Source: Nonomuraea roseoviolacea subsp. carminata (lineage in GTDB: Bacteria; Actinomycetota; Actinomycetes; Streptosporangiales; Streptosporangiaceae). Taken from it: a stretch of DNA of 64,000 bases. Each line of letters starts with the position of its first letter. Positions within the stretch are counted from its first letter, which is position 1. A program made the translations under genes and the position numbers. Positions 9,714-18,445 of this stretch are shown here, in pieces. The notes under the pieces were generated by a model that was given only the letters and a program-made list of their open reading frames with translations, had not been told where the DNA came from and did not search any database. The stretch covers positions 1,984,001 through 2,048,000 of the forward strand of contig NZ_JAMZEC010000001.1 in assembly GCF_024172185.1 (NCBI RefSeq), written 5' to 3'.

Positions 9714-10274
9714 ATGGCGCCCAGGAAGCAGCAGGAGATCTTCGACGCGACGCTGCGGCTGGTCGCCGAGCGGGGCTACGACGGGCTGACGGTCGAGGGC
9801 GTGGCCGAGCGGTCCGGCGTGAACAAGACGACGATCTACCGCTGGTGGCCGTCGAAGGCGGCGCTGCTCGGGGCGGCGCTGGTGGAGGCGGACGCGCTGG
9901 AGTTCGAGCCGCCCGACACGGGCAGCCTGCGCGGCGACCTGGTGGCGCTGGTCGAGGCCATGGCCGGCCTGCTGACGCGGCCTCCCGCGCGCGACATCGC
10001 GCTCGCCGCGCTGGGCGCCGCCGTACGGCATCCGGAGCTGGACGGGCGGCGCTTCTTCGCCGACCGGTTCGCGCGGGAACGCCCGGTGTTCGAGCGGGCG
10101 GTACGGCGGGGCGAGCTCGCCGAGACGGCCGACCCGATGCTGATCGTGGATCTGCTGGCCGGGGCGGTGTGGGTGCGGGCGGTGTTCCGGGGGCGGCCGG
10201 TGACGGGCGGGTTCGCGGAGGAGGCGGTGTCGGCGGTCCTGGACGGCGTCACCACCTCACGGGCGGCCCGGTAA
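9714..10274 (+). CDS. TetR-family transcriptional regulator
   Basis: 186 residues; ATG 9714 with GGGAGA upstream, overlapping the end of the LysE gene's message. N-terminal HTH: IFDATLRLVAERGYDGLTVEGVAERSGV then NKTTIYRWWPSKAALL (residues about 8-55). The helical C-terminal ligand domain resembles the TetR_C_11 type (AALGAAVRHPEL ... FFADRFARERPVF). It follows the exporter in the same operon, so ligand-induced derepression of export is the simplest model. It converges on the TIM-barrel gene. Confidence 0.88.
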   Translation: MAPRKQQEIFDATLRLVAERGYDGLTVEGVAERSGVNKTTIYRWWPSKAALLGAALVEADALEFEPPDTGSLRGDLVALVEAMAGLLTRPPARDIALAALGAAVRHPELDGRRFFADRFARERPVFERAVRRGELAETADPMLIVDLLAGAVWVRAVFRGRPVTGGFAEEAVSAVLDGVTTSRAAR

Positions 10275-10299
10275 GGACGGGCTCGCCGCGCCCCGCTGA

Positions 10300-11496
10300 C
10301 TACTGCGCCTCCGCCAGGGCGGCCGGGATGCGGTCGAGCACCGGGTGGGGCGCCAGCCCGTACGCGTAGAAGTCGACGGCCGCCGCCCCCGCCGCCTTGG
10401 CCCCGCGCGCCTTGGCCACGAGCCGGTCGGCCGAGTCGCTGTCGGGGTGGCCGGGCCGCAGCACCGCCCGCACCTCGCGGTCCTTGCCGACCGAGCGCAG
10501 GTAGGCGCCGACGTCGTCGGCCACCCGGGCCGCGTCGCGGGCGTAGGCGAGCACCCCGAAGGCCGGCACGAGGTCGCCGAGCGCGACCAGGTCGACGCCG
10601 AGCTGCCAGGCGTCGTGCGCGGCGAGGCCGGGGGTGGGCAGCCCGTCGGTGTAGCCCTTGACCGCGCCGGTGGAGTCGACGAAGACCAGCCGCGCCCCCT
10701 CGGCGGCGACGGCCGAGGCGACCTCGGACACCAGCGTCGTCACGGTCTCGGACCGGGCCCGGGCGTAGGCCACGACCTCGGGGCCGGCGTAGGCGGTGAG
10801 CGCGGCCCGGGTGACCTCGCCCTGCGCGGGCGGCTCGCCGTCGAGGACGCGTCCGACGATGCCGGCGCACTCCTCGCGCGCCGCCTCGGCGTTGACGCCG
10901 AGGTCGGTGGCGCGGCGCATGCAGTAGTCGCAGAAGCAGAGCCCGAACAGGTACGTGTCCATCGGCCCGAGCGGCACGAACGAGCGCTCGGCCTGCTGCG
11001 GGTTGAAGTGCAGCGCCTCGGCCACCACGCTCTCCACGCCGAGCCGGGCGACGGAGCGGGCCAGCGCCACGGCGTACTCGCGCACGTCGGGATGCGCGGG
11101 GCACAGGTCGGTGGGTGAGCCGCGGTCGCCGAAGCAGTCGCGCACGGTCACGTCCGGGTGGCGGACGCCGAGCGTCGCGTTGCGCAGGAACACCGTCCAG
11201 CCGTGCAGCTTCAGCCCGCGCCGCGCGCACGCCTCGGCCAGCCCGTCGAGGGCGCCGGCGTGGCCGGTGGGCGGCTTGAGCCGCAGCCCGGCGAACAGCT
11301 CGGGCGGCGGTGTGAAGTGGGCGGCGTCGTGGCGGACGGTCAGCCGGGACAGCCCGTGCGGGGTGACGTCGCGGCAGGCGTGGTGCACCGCGCCGACGGT
11401 GACGCCGGTGACGCCGTAGCCGCCGATCCTGTCGAGCACCCGCTCGACGCCCTCACCGCGCAGATCCTCGACGAAGACGTACACCGAACTGTCCAC
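10300..11496 (-). CDS. TIM-barrel/glycosidase-like protein of a D-amino-acid cluster
   Basis: 398 residues from GTG 11496 with AAGG upstream. The protein is alanine-rich and reads as an alpha/beta barrel resembling the glycoside hydrolase-like hypothetical proteins of actinomycetes. Notable segments are LHGWTVFLRNATLG, an FGDRGSPTDLCPAHP loop, EALHFNPQQAER and CFCDYCMRR. The CxCDYC cluster could bind metal or form disulfides, although no signal peptide is visible. It is the last gene of the run deacylase - PLP enzyme - RidA - this gene, all on the minus strand. A role in handling a D-amino-acid-bearing glycoconjugate is possible but is inference only. Function unassigned. Confidence 0.6.
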   Translation of the reverse strand: MDSSVYVFVEDLRGEGVERVLDRIGGYGVTGVTVGAVHHACRDVTPHGLSRLTVRHDAAHFTPPPELFAGLRLKPPTGHAGALDGLAEACARRGLKLHGWTVFLRNATLGVRHPDVTVRDCFGDRGSPTDLCPAHPDVREYAVALARSVARLGVESVVAEALHFNPQQAERSFVPLGPMDTYLFGLCFCDYCMRRATDLGVNAEAAREECAGIVGRVLDGEPPAQGEVTRAALTAYAGPEVVAYARARSETVTTLVSEVASAVAAEGARLVFVDSTGAVKGYTDGLPTPGLAAHDAWQLGVDLVALGDLVPAFGVLAYARDAARVADDVGAYLRSVGKDREVRAVLRPGHPDSDSADRLVAKARGAKAAGAAAVDFYAYGLAPHPVLDRIPAALAEAQ

Positions 11497-11527
11497 GAGC
11501 CGACCTTACAGTTTCCGCCGGTTCCGC

Positions 11528-11908
11528 CTAGGCGCTCTTGTGCGCGACGAAGTCGATCTCCACGAGGATGTTCATCAGGTCGGAGCCGACGGTCGTCCGC
11601 ACGGGGTACGGCCGGGTGAAGTAGGACTGGTAGACCTCGTTGAAGGCGGCGAAGTCGCGCTTGAGGTGCTGCAGGTGCACCGTCGCCTTGACCACGTCGT
11701 CGAACCCGAGCCCGTGGGCGGCCAGGATGGCGCCGAGGTTGCGCATCGTCTGGTGGGTCTGGGCGGCCACGTCGTCGCCGACGACCTCGCCGGTCTCCGG
11801 GTGCAGCGGGCCCGCGCCGGAGGTGTAGACGAAGTCGCCGACGACCAGGCCCTGCGAGTAGGCGCCGACGGGGGCGGCGCCCTCGGTGGTGCGCAGCTCC
11901 TTCTTCAT
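11528..11908 (-). CDS. RidA-family reactive enamine/imine deaminase
   Basis: 126 residues; ATG 11908 with GAGGAG upstream. It has the typical RidA length and motifs: GAYSQGLVVGDFVYTSG near the N-terminus, a QTHQTMRNLGAIL helix, and RTTVG...L..ILVEIDFVA, carrying the conserved Arg and Glu of the active site. RidA hydrolyses 2-aminoacrylate and similar enamines released by PLP-dependent dehydratases. It starts 9 bases after the PLP enzyme's stop, which fits a D-serine or D-threonine dehydratase-like reaction producing such intermediates. Cytosolic; usually a trimer. Confidence 0.9.
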   Translation of the reverse strand: MKKELRTTEGAAPVGAYSQGLVVGDFVYTSGAGPLHPETGEVVGDDVAAQTHQTMRNLGAILAAHGLGFDDVVKATVHLQHLKRDFAAFNEVYQSYFTRPYPVRTTVGSDLMNILVEIDFVAHKSA

Positions 11909-11917
11909 GGGTGCTCC

Positions 11918-12994
11918 TCAGAAGAGAGTGGTGATCTCGCCGACGATACGGTAGTCGCGGTCGACGACCGGCAGCGCCCGCCACTTGTCGAACGCGGTGC
12001 ACGGGTGCGAGATGCCGAACGCGAGCAGATCACCGGGACGCAGCCCGTCGGCCTGGACCACGGTGTGCTGGTCCTGCATCCGCATCACCGTGACGCCGCC
12101 GCGCTTCGGGACGGGCAGGCCCTCGTCGTACGGGGCGTCGCGCTTGCCCATGCCGACGACGGCCAGGCCCGGCTCGGGGGTGGACAGCACGTGCGCCCAC
12201 ACCTCCAGCGCGGGCCGCAGCTCGCCCTCCACGCGGTTGAACGGCGTGCGCTCGCGGTAGTAGCCGTCGTCGTGGGTGACGTACGCGCCGCTGCGCAGCA
12301 CCACGGTGGCCTTGGTGGCGGCGAGCTCGCGGCCGATCACGTCGAACCACTGGCTGCCGCCGACCGTCAGGATCGGCTGCCGCAGGCGCAGGTGCTCGAC
12401 GGCGTCCTGGAGGAGCCGCAGGTAGGCGCGGACCTCGGCGGCGCCGGGCAGCCCGCCCTCGTAGCCGGCGATGCCGGCCAGCTCCACCCCGGGACTCTCC
12501 TGGACGTACCGGACGACCTCCAGCAGCTCCTCCAGCGACCGGCAGCCGGCCCGCCCGCCGTGGTGGCCCAGCTCCACGAGCACCCGGAACGGCCGGGGGC
12601 CGGCGTGCTTGGCCAGGATGTCCACGCCGGCGGCGGAGTCGGCGAAGCTCAGCAGGTCGAAGCCGGGGTCGCCGGCCAGCTCGGCGGCGGCCCACGCCAG
12701 GCCCGCCGGGTCCACGAACTGGTTGGCCACGACGATGCGCGCGGCGCCGAACGAGCGCGCCGCCATGGCCTGCCGGGTCGTCGCCACGGTCAGCCCCCAG
12801 GCGCCGGCCTCCAGTTGCCGGGCGGCGATCTCGGGCGACATGTGGGTCTTGGCGTGGGGGGCGAGCTCCAGGCCGTGGTCGCGGGCGAAGGCGGCCATGG
12901 TGGCGATGTTGTGCTCCAGTGCCTCCCGGTGCACGACCATCACGGGGAACGGCAGGCCGCCGTCGAAGATCGAACGGCCGATGGCTTCCCGCAC
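11918..12994 (-). CDS. D-threonine aldolase / D-serine dehydratase-fold PLP enzyme
   Basis: 358 residues from GTG 12994 with GAGGAG upstream. It has the alanine racemase N-terminal barrel plus a DSD1-type C-terminal domain. The PLP lysine is K49 in LAPHAKTHMSPE. The metal-binding His and Cys of this family appear as H330 and C332 in GISHPCTAFDKWR. Members are metal-activated D-threonine aldolases, D-serine dehydratases or other D-amino acid lyases. It lies in the operon after an N-acyl-D-amino-acid deacylase and before RidA. The proposed order is deacylation of an N-acyl-D-amino acid, cleavage or deamination here, then clean-up of the enamine. The exact D-amino acid cannot be read from sequence. 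Confidence 0.88.
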   Translation of the reverse strand: MREAIGRSIFDGGLPFPVMVVHREALEHNIATMAAFARDHGLELAPHAKTHMSPEIAARQLEAGAWGLTVATTRQAMAARSFGAARIVVANQFVDPAGLAWAAAELAGDPGFDLLSFADSAAGVDILAKHAGPRPFRVLVELGHHGGRAGCRSLEELLEVVRYVQESPGVELAGIAGYEGGLPGAAEVRAYLRLLQDAVEHLRLRQPILTVGGSQWFDVIGRELAATKATVVLRSGAYVTHDDGYYRERTPFNRVEGELRPALEVWAHVLSTPEPGLAVVGMGKRDAPYDEGLPVPKRGGVTVMRMQDQHTVVQADGLRPGDLLAFGISHPCTAFDKWRALPVVDRDYRIVGEITTLF

Positions 12995-13037
12995 GACGTC
13001 TCCTCTTTCCGGTTGCTCAGGCTCGTCAGGGTGGGTG

Positions 13038-14579
13038 TCAGCGCGAGCGCAGGGCCCGGCCGGGCGTGGCCCCGGTCGGCTCGCCGCCCGCCAGCACCGG
13101 CACGCCGGACACCAGCACGTCGTCCACCCCTGTCGCGAGCGTACGGGGCGCGTCGTAGGTGGCGCGGTCGGCCACCGTGGCGGGGTCGAGCACCACCACG
13201 TCCGCCGCGAAGCCGGCCCGCAGCAGCCCCCGGTCGGCCAGCCCGAAGCGGCGCGCCGGATGCGCGGCCAGGTGGACCGCGGCCTGTTCCCAGGTCCAGT
13301 CGCCGAGCTCGCGCACGTGCGTGCCGAGGAACCGGGCGAAGGCCCCGAACCCGCGCGGATGCGGATGGCCGCCCACGTAGATGCCGTCGGAGCCGCCGGT
13401 CTGGGCGGGGTGGCGCAGCATCCGCCGGACCGACTCCTCGCCCTCGGGCCCCTCGTCCGGCCGGGCCAGCACGCAGCCGGCCTCCAGCCGGCTCTCGACG
13501 AGCATCCGGCGGCAGAACTCGGCCGGCTCCACGCCCTCCCGCCGGGCCGCCTCGACCATGCCGAGCCCTTCGGCCCATTCCATGCCGGGCGCGTGCGAGA
13601 CGGTCAGCCGCGGCCAGGTCTGCGCCAGCTCGGGCCACCAGGCGTCGAGCTCGCCGGAGACGAGCATCTCCAGGGTCCGGGCGGGGTCGGCGGCGGGCGC
13701 GTCGGGCGGCAGCACCACCATGGCGAGCATCGTGCTGCCGCGCAGGTACGGGTAGGTGTCGAAGGTCAGGTCGACGCCCGCGGCCAGCGCCTCCTCGACG
13801 AGCGGCAGCAGGACGTCGGCGGGCCCGTGCAGGTGGGAGACGTGGACGGCCGCGCCGGAGCGCCGTGCGATCTCGTTCACCTCGGACATGCCGACCCCGG
13901 CCCGGGTGCCGTAGGCGCGCATGTGGGTGACGTACGGCAGGCCGCCGAGCGGCGCGCACAGCGCGGCCAGCTCCTCCGCGGCGGCGTACCGGCCGGGCAG
14001 GTATTCGAGGCCGGTGGACAGGCCCACGGCGCCCTCCGCCAGGCCGCGCTCGACGCGGCCGAGCATCGCGGCCAGTTCCTCCCGCGACGGGGCCTGCGGC
14101 GCGGCGCCCATGACGTCGTAGCGGATGGTGCCGTGGGGCAGCAGGTACGCGGTGTTGAGCGCGGTGGCCCGGTCGTAGGCGCCGAGCAGCCGGTCCACGC
14201 TCAGCGGGCCGTCCCCGAGGACGCCGGGCAGGGGGCCGTTGACGGCGGCGAAGTAGCGGGCGGCGTAGGCGACGGCGTCGGCGGAGCCGGGGGCGTACGA
14301 GACGCCGTCCTGGCCGAGCACGAACGTGGTCACGCCCTGCCGCAGCGCCGCGAGCTGCACGGCCGGGTCGAGGACGACGGCGTCGCCGTGGGCGTGGCAG
14401 TCGACGAACCCGGGCGAGACGAGCCGGCCGGTCGCGTCGATCACGGCGGCGGCGTCGGCGCCGTCCAGCCGCCCCACGGCCGCGACCTTGTCGCCGGTCA
14501 CGGCCACGTCGGCCCGGTACGGCGGGGCGCCGGTGCCGTCGAGCACCCGGCCGCCGGTGATGATCACATCGAATGCCAC
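13038..14579 (-). CDS. N-acyl-D-amino-acid deacylase (amidohydrolase superfamily)
   Basis: 513 residues from GTG 14579; the frame continues upstream but loses homology. The family start is FDVIITGGRVLDGTGAP. Metal ligands visible: HxH in PGFVDCHAHGD, the H in YVTHMRAYG and HVSHLHG, and a late Asp in GGSDGIYVGG. Classical D-aminoacylases have an N-C-G metal-bridging motif after the first strand. Here that position reads VLGQDGVSYAP, so the Cys is missing, as in a distinct subgroup. It removes acyl groups from N-acyl-D-amino acids in the cytosol. It heads the D-amino-acid operon, 43 bases before the PLP enzyme. Confidence 0.85.
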   Translation of the reverse strand: MAFDVIITGGRVLDGTGAPPYRADVAVTGDKVAAVGRLDGADAAAVIDATGRLVSPGFVDCHAHGDAVVLDPAVQLAALRQGVTTFVLGQDGVSYAPGSADAVAYAARYFAAVNGPLPGVLGDGPLSVDRLLGAYDRATALNTAYLLPHGTIRYDVMGAAPQAPSREELAAMLGRVERGLAEGAVGLSTGLEYLPGRYAAAEELAALCAPLGGLPYVTHMRAYGTRAGVGMSEVNEIARRSGAAVHVSHLHGPADVLLPLVEEALAAGVDLTFDTYPYLRGSTMLAMVVLPPDAPAADPARTLEMLVSGELDAWWPELAQTWPRLTVSHAPGMEWAEGLGMVEAARREGVEPAEFCRRMLVESRLEAGCVLARPDEGPEGEESVRRMLRHPAQTGGSDGIYVGGHPHPRGFGAFARFLGTHVRELGDWTWEQAAVHLAAHPARRFGLADRGLLRAGFAADVVVLDPATVADRATYDAPRTLATGVDDVLVSGVPVLAGGEPTGATPGRALRSR

Positions 14580-14654
14580 CCAAGGATTAAACCCGATCTC
14601 CCCTCCCTCCGCTCGGCCGACTTCCCGGCGGGTGGTGCGGGCTTTCAAGGAGCC

Positions 14655-15200
14655 TCAGAAGTGGACGTTGGTCATCGTGTACCACGTCGGTGCGAAGACC
14701 AGCAGCGCCAGTGCGCCGAGGACCGCGACCGACCTGACCACGTGTGCGGTGGTGACGGCCCCGGGTGCGACGGGCCGCAGCTTCCACCGTCCCACCGCGA
14801 CGAACGCCGAGACGCCTCCCAGCACGACAGTCGCGGGGACCAGGTCGTACTCGCCGCGCACGACGTGGAAACCGGCCGCGAGGATCATCGTCAGCGTCAG
14901 GCCGGCGGCGGCGAGCGGTGTCAGCTTCGGCCTGACGCCCGTCATCGCCGGCAGGACCAGGCCGATGCCGCCGAGCACCTCGACGACCCCGATGAAGACG
15001 ATCAGGGGCTGCGGCACCGCGGCGTACCAGGCCACGGCCCGGGGCGCCGCCGCGTACAGGGCGTCGTCGTACAGCAGCACCTTGCCGAAGCCGCTGCCGG
15101 CGAAGAAGAAGCCGAACAGCACCTGAAGTGTCCACAGTGCGCCGTTGAGCGTGAACCTGAGCCCGCGCCTCGTGGCCTGCCGCTCGATGTGCTGGTTCAT
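14655..15200 (-). CDS. DoxX-family membrane protein
   Basis: 181 residues; ATG 15200. Four hydrophobic helices with the DoxX pattern: LQVLFGFFFAGSGFGKVL, then LIVFIGVVEVLGGIGLVLP and LTLTMILAAGFHVVRGEYD. DoxX-like proteins are small membrane proteins often linked to redox or stress processes; the reaction is not established for this subgroup. It lies 75 bases upstream of the deacylase gene on the same strand, so it may share a transcript with the D-amino-acid genes, though no functional link is obvious. Confidence 0.8.
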   Translation of the reverse strand: MNQHIERQATRRGLRFTLNGALWTLQVLFGFFFAGSGFGKVLLYDDALYAAAPRAVAWYAAVPQPLIVFIGVVEVLGGIGLVLPAMTGVRPKLTPLAAAGLTLTMILAAGFHVVRGEYDLVPATVVLGGVSAFVAVGRWKLRPVAPGAVTTAHVVRSVAVLGALALLVFAPTWYTMTNVHF

Positions 15201-15358
15201 GTCCCGTCACTACCTTTCTCATCGGGTTGGCGGTGCGGGACTCATACGACCACCGGGCGCGGCCGCGCGCATCGTCCGTGGGACACCCTGGGACACCCGA
15301 GAGGCGGCCCACCTGCGCGAACAGGAATGCGTACCGTGGCCCAGGGCTGGGACAGTCC

Positions 15359-18300
15359 TCAGTCGAGCGTGCGGGAGGAGGCGCGCGGGCAGGAGGCGTC
15401 CGGGCGGATCGGGTGCTCGGCGAGGACGGCGCGGGCCTGGGCGCGGGCGAGGTTCCAGCCGTTCCACGGGTCCGGGTCGCCGAGGTCGTTGGCCGCCACC
15501 ACGTCCGCCAGCACGCAGCTGCGCTGCGGCTCGGGCAGCCGGTCGAGCGCCGGCACCGCCTCGGCTCCCAGGTCGCCCAGGTAGTCGGAGTCCATCTTGG
15601 CGACCCCGCGCACCGCCACCTGCGTCTGCGCCACGCGCAGGTCCGGGTTGACGACGGCGAAGCCGACCAGGGCCACTCCGGTGACCAGCACGACCGTACG
15701 CGGCAGCCAGGCGGCGCCGCGCCCCGCCAGCCGTACCGCCCCGGCCAGCAGCACCAGCGCGAACACCGCGGCCAGCCACCACAGCGTCGCCTGCACCGAC
15801 AGCCGCAGCCGCGACAGACCGTACGCGTCGGTGTAGAGGGCGAGCCGGTGCAGGGCGGAGGCGAGCACCACGAGGGTCAGCGCGCACAGCACCCCGAGCT
15901 GCCCGGCCAGCAGCCAGCGCTCGCGCCGCCCCACGCGCAGCACCCCGGCGGCCACCGCGACGATGCCGAGCACGAACACGCTGACCACGACGAGCTGGAA
16001 GAACCCCTCCCTGGCGTACTCCGCGTAGGTGAGCCCGGCCGTCCTCAGCACCCACGCGTCCCCGCCGAACAGCGCGGTGATCTGCACGGCGACGAACGCG
16101 GCGAACAGCAGGTTCACGGCCGTCAGCGGCAGCAGCCACACGCTGCGGCTCACGCTCAGCTTGGTCTCGGGCCCGGCCGGGTCGTTGACGGGCCGCAGCG
16201 CCACCAGCACCACGGCGGCCAGCAGCACGGCCACGACCGCGAACACGAAGACGCGCAGCGGCAGCGTCTCGGCCCAGTCGGGGGTGGCGGTCAGCCGCCG
16301 CACGTACGTGGCGAACACGCGGTCGGCCGAGGCGAACAGCACCCCGAAGACCGCCACCAGCACGACCGTGAGGCCGAGCCCGGCCAGCACCGGCAGGATC
16401 CGCCGCCGGGCGGTGAGCTTCTTCAGCGGCTCGGCCAGGAACCACGGCACGGGGGGCAGCGCCAGCAGCACCGACAGCGCGCCCCTCATCGCGCCGATCC
16501 AGCCGAGCCCCGCCCCGGACACGGCGAGCGCCGCCAGCGCGGCGCCCGCCACGATCAGCACGCCGACCAGCCAGTCGGCGTCCCGCACGGCCGCCATGGA
16601 GATCAGGACGTACGCGACGAGCGCGTACGCGCACGTCCACGGCGTCAGGCGGCGCAGCACCGCGGGCAGGGCCGCCGCGCCGAGCACCAGCGCCACCAGC
16701 ACCACGCCGAGACCGGCCTGGACGCCGGGCAGGGCGACCGCGCCGAACACGCCCGCCCCCACGGCGGCGGGCAGCAGCCAGCGCGGCGTCGCCGGGAGCT
16801 CCGGGCGGGGGAAGAGGGGCGGGGGCACGTAGACGGGCGGCGGCGCCTGGCCGCCTCCCTGGCCGGGCCCGGCGGGCCGGGGGGGCGCGTGGCGCGGGGT
16901 CGCGCCCTTGATCGCGCCCAGCGCCCCGGCCAGCAGCGTGCACAGCACCAGGGCGATCAGGCCGAACCCGCCCCCCAGGGCGAAGCTGACGAACACCGCC
17001 GCGACGACTCCGACCGCGAACCCGGCGACCAGGCCGAGGCCGGTGCCCACGATCAGCCGGAGCAGCACGTCCCCCGGCCCGGGTACGGGCCCGGCCGCGT
17101 ACATGGGCGCGGGTGCCGCGGCCGGGCCGACCCTGACGGGTCCCGCGGCCGGGCCGAGCCCGGCGGGGCCCGTGGCCGGGCCGACCCCCCGGCTCCTCGG
17201 CGCCTCTCCCGAAGCAGGTCCGGCTCCCGAAGCAGGTCCGGCGTGGACGGGCTCCGGCGCGCCGGTCCCGGCCCCCGCGACCGGCACCGCCCTCTCGGAC
17301 GCCGGACCCCCCTGGAACACCGGCTCGACGCCCGCCTCCTCCACCGGGCCCGGGCGCGCGGAGGCCGGGCCCGTACCCCCTGAGACCGCCTCCCTCACGA
17401 CCGGGCGCTCCTCCCGGTCCGGCGGCGGCGCGGCGCCGCCCCGTCTGTCCCCCATAGCTGTCCTCCCTGGCAGGTCGATGATCATGCGGCATCCCGCGCC
17501 GTCCCCGATGCGGATGCCGCCCCCGTGCAGCTCGACGATCTCCTTGACGATCGCCAGCCCCAGTCCCGCGCCCCCGGCGTCGGCGGCGCGCGCCGCGTCC
17601 AGGCGCGAGAACCGCTCGAACACCCGCGACCGGGCCGACGCGGGGATGCCCGGCCCCTGGTCCGCGACCGTGAGCCGCGCCCCGTTCCCCTCGGCGGTCC
17701 CCGCGACGGTCACCACGCCGCCGCTGGGGCTGTGCCGTACGGCGTTGTCGAGGAGGTTGGCCAGCACCTGGGCCAGCAGGTCGGGGTCGGCGCGCACCAC
17801 GAGCCCGGCGGGGGCCCGCGCGACGATCCGGACGTCCTCGCGGGCCAGCTCCGCCTCCCGCACGGCCTGCTCCAGCAGCGGCGCGAGCTCGACCGGCTCG
17901 GCCTCGATGTGGCGGGCGCCGGAGTCCAGCCGCGACAGGTCGAGGAGCTGGGCCACGAGCCGCCCGAGCCGCTCGGTCTGCGCCAGCGCGGTGCTCATGG
18001 TGCCCGGGTCGGCCGCCGAGACGCCGTCCACGACGTTCTCCAGGACGGCGCGCAGGGCGGTGATGGGGGTGCGCAGCTCGTGGCTGACGTTGGCGACCAG
18101 CTCGCGGCGCTGGCGGTCCACCTCGCCGAGGTCGGCCGCCATGGCGTTGAAGGCCCTGGCCAGCTCGCCCACCTCGTCGCGGGAGGTCGCGCGCACGCGC
18201 AGGTCGTAGCGGCCCTTGGCGACGGTCTGGGCGGCGCGGGCCATCTCGCGCAGCGGCCTGGTCATGCCCATGGCCAGCACCTGCACCATGATGAGCGCGA

Positions 18301-18445
18301 GCGCCACGGCCACGGCGATGCGCAGCTCGCGCGACAGGCCGGAGTTGATGCCGACCTCGTTCACCACGAACGCGGTGCCGACGGCCAGCACGATGACGAT
18401 GCCGAGCTTGACCTTGATCCGGCCGAGGAAGTCGAGCGGCCTCAT
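15359..18445 (-). CDS. Histidine kinase fused in frame to a DUF4173/DUF4153 membrane protein
   Basis: A continuous 1028-residue frame from ATG 18445, overlapping the response regulator stop as ATGA. Residues 1-330 form a complete sensor kinase: two transmembrane helices with almost no outer loop, HAMP, phospho-acceptor H122 in NVSHELRTP, N-box ANLLDNAVRHS, and G boxes VADQGPGIP and GAGLGLAIVKE. Residue 331 is a Met. From there come about 140 residues of Pro/Ala/Gly linker, then a polytopic domain with many helices and the DUF4173 region (SVLLALPPVPWFLAEPLKKL; AGLTYAEYAREGFFQLV). The two parts are usually separate genes. The Met at 331 (17453-17455) is preceded by a strong ribosome-binding site, so the membrane part may also be made alone. 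No stop separates them. Confidence 0.82.
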   Translation of the reverse strand: MRPLDFLGRIKVKLGIVIVLAVGTAFVVNEVGINSGLSRELRIAVAVALALIMVQVLAMGMTRPLREMARAAQTVAKGRYDLRVRATSRDEVGELARAFNAMAADLGEVDRQRRELVANVSHELRTPITALRAVLENVVDGVSAADPGTMSTALAQTERLGRLVAQLLDLSRLDSGARHIEAEPVELAPLLEQAVREAELAREDVRIVARAPAGLVVRADPDLLAQVLANLLDNAVRHSPSGGVVTVAGTAEGNGARLTVADQGPGIPASARSRVFERFSRLDAARAADAGGAGLGLAIVKEIVELHGGGIRIGDGAGCRMIIDLPGRTAMGDRRGGAAPPPDREERPVVREAVSGGTGPASARPGPVEEAGVEPVFQGGPASERAVPVAGAGTGAPEPVHAGPASGAGPASGEAPRSRGVGPATGPAGLGPAAGPVRVGPAAAPAPMYAAGPVPGPGDVLLRLIVGTGLGLVAGFAVGVVAAVFVSFALGGGFGLIALVLCTLLAGALGAIKGATPRHAPPRPAGPGQGGGQAPPPVYVPPPLFPRPELPATPRWLLPAAVGAGVFGAVALPGVQAGLGVVLVALVLGAAALPAVLRRLTPWTCAYALVAYVLISMAAVRDADWLVGVLIVAGAALAALAVSGAGLGWIGAMRGALSVLLALPPVPWFLAEPLKKLTARRRILPVLAGLGLTVVLVAVFGVLFASADRVFATYVRRLTATPDWAETLPLRVFVFAVVAVLLAAVVLVALRPVNDPAGPETKLSVSRSVWLLPLTAVNLLFAAFVAVQITALFGGDAWVLRTAGLTYAEYAREGFFQLVVVSVFVLGIVAVAAGVLRVGRRERWLLAGQLGVLCALTLVVLASALHRLALYTDAYGLSRLRLSVQATLWWLAAVFALVLLAGAVRLAGRGAAWLPRTVVLVTGVALVGFAVVNPDLRVAQTQVAVRGVAKMDSDYLGDLGAEAVPALDRLPEPQRSCVLADVVAANDLGDPDPWNGWNLARAQARAVLAEHPIRPDASCPRASSRTLD
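17453..17467 (-). promoter_or_regulatory. Internal ribosome-binding site and ATG inside the kinase-DUF4173 frame
   Basis: On the minus strand GGGAGGA (17467-17461) stands five bases before ATG (17455-17453), in frame, exactly at the kinase/DUF4173 junction. It is stronger than the signal at most starts in this window. Initiation here would give a 698-residue DUF4173 protein without the kinase. Confidence 0.7.

Noticed and set aside
12471..15584. A frame of about 1030 codons on the plus strand across the D-amino-acid genes
   Set aside because: It runs antisense through several clearly homologous genes and their intergenic gaps, and has Arg/Gly/Pro-rich shadow composition.
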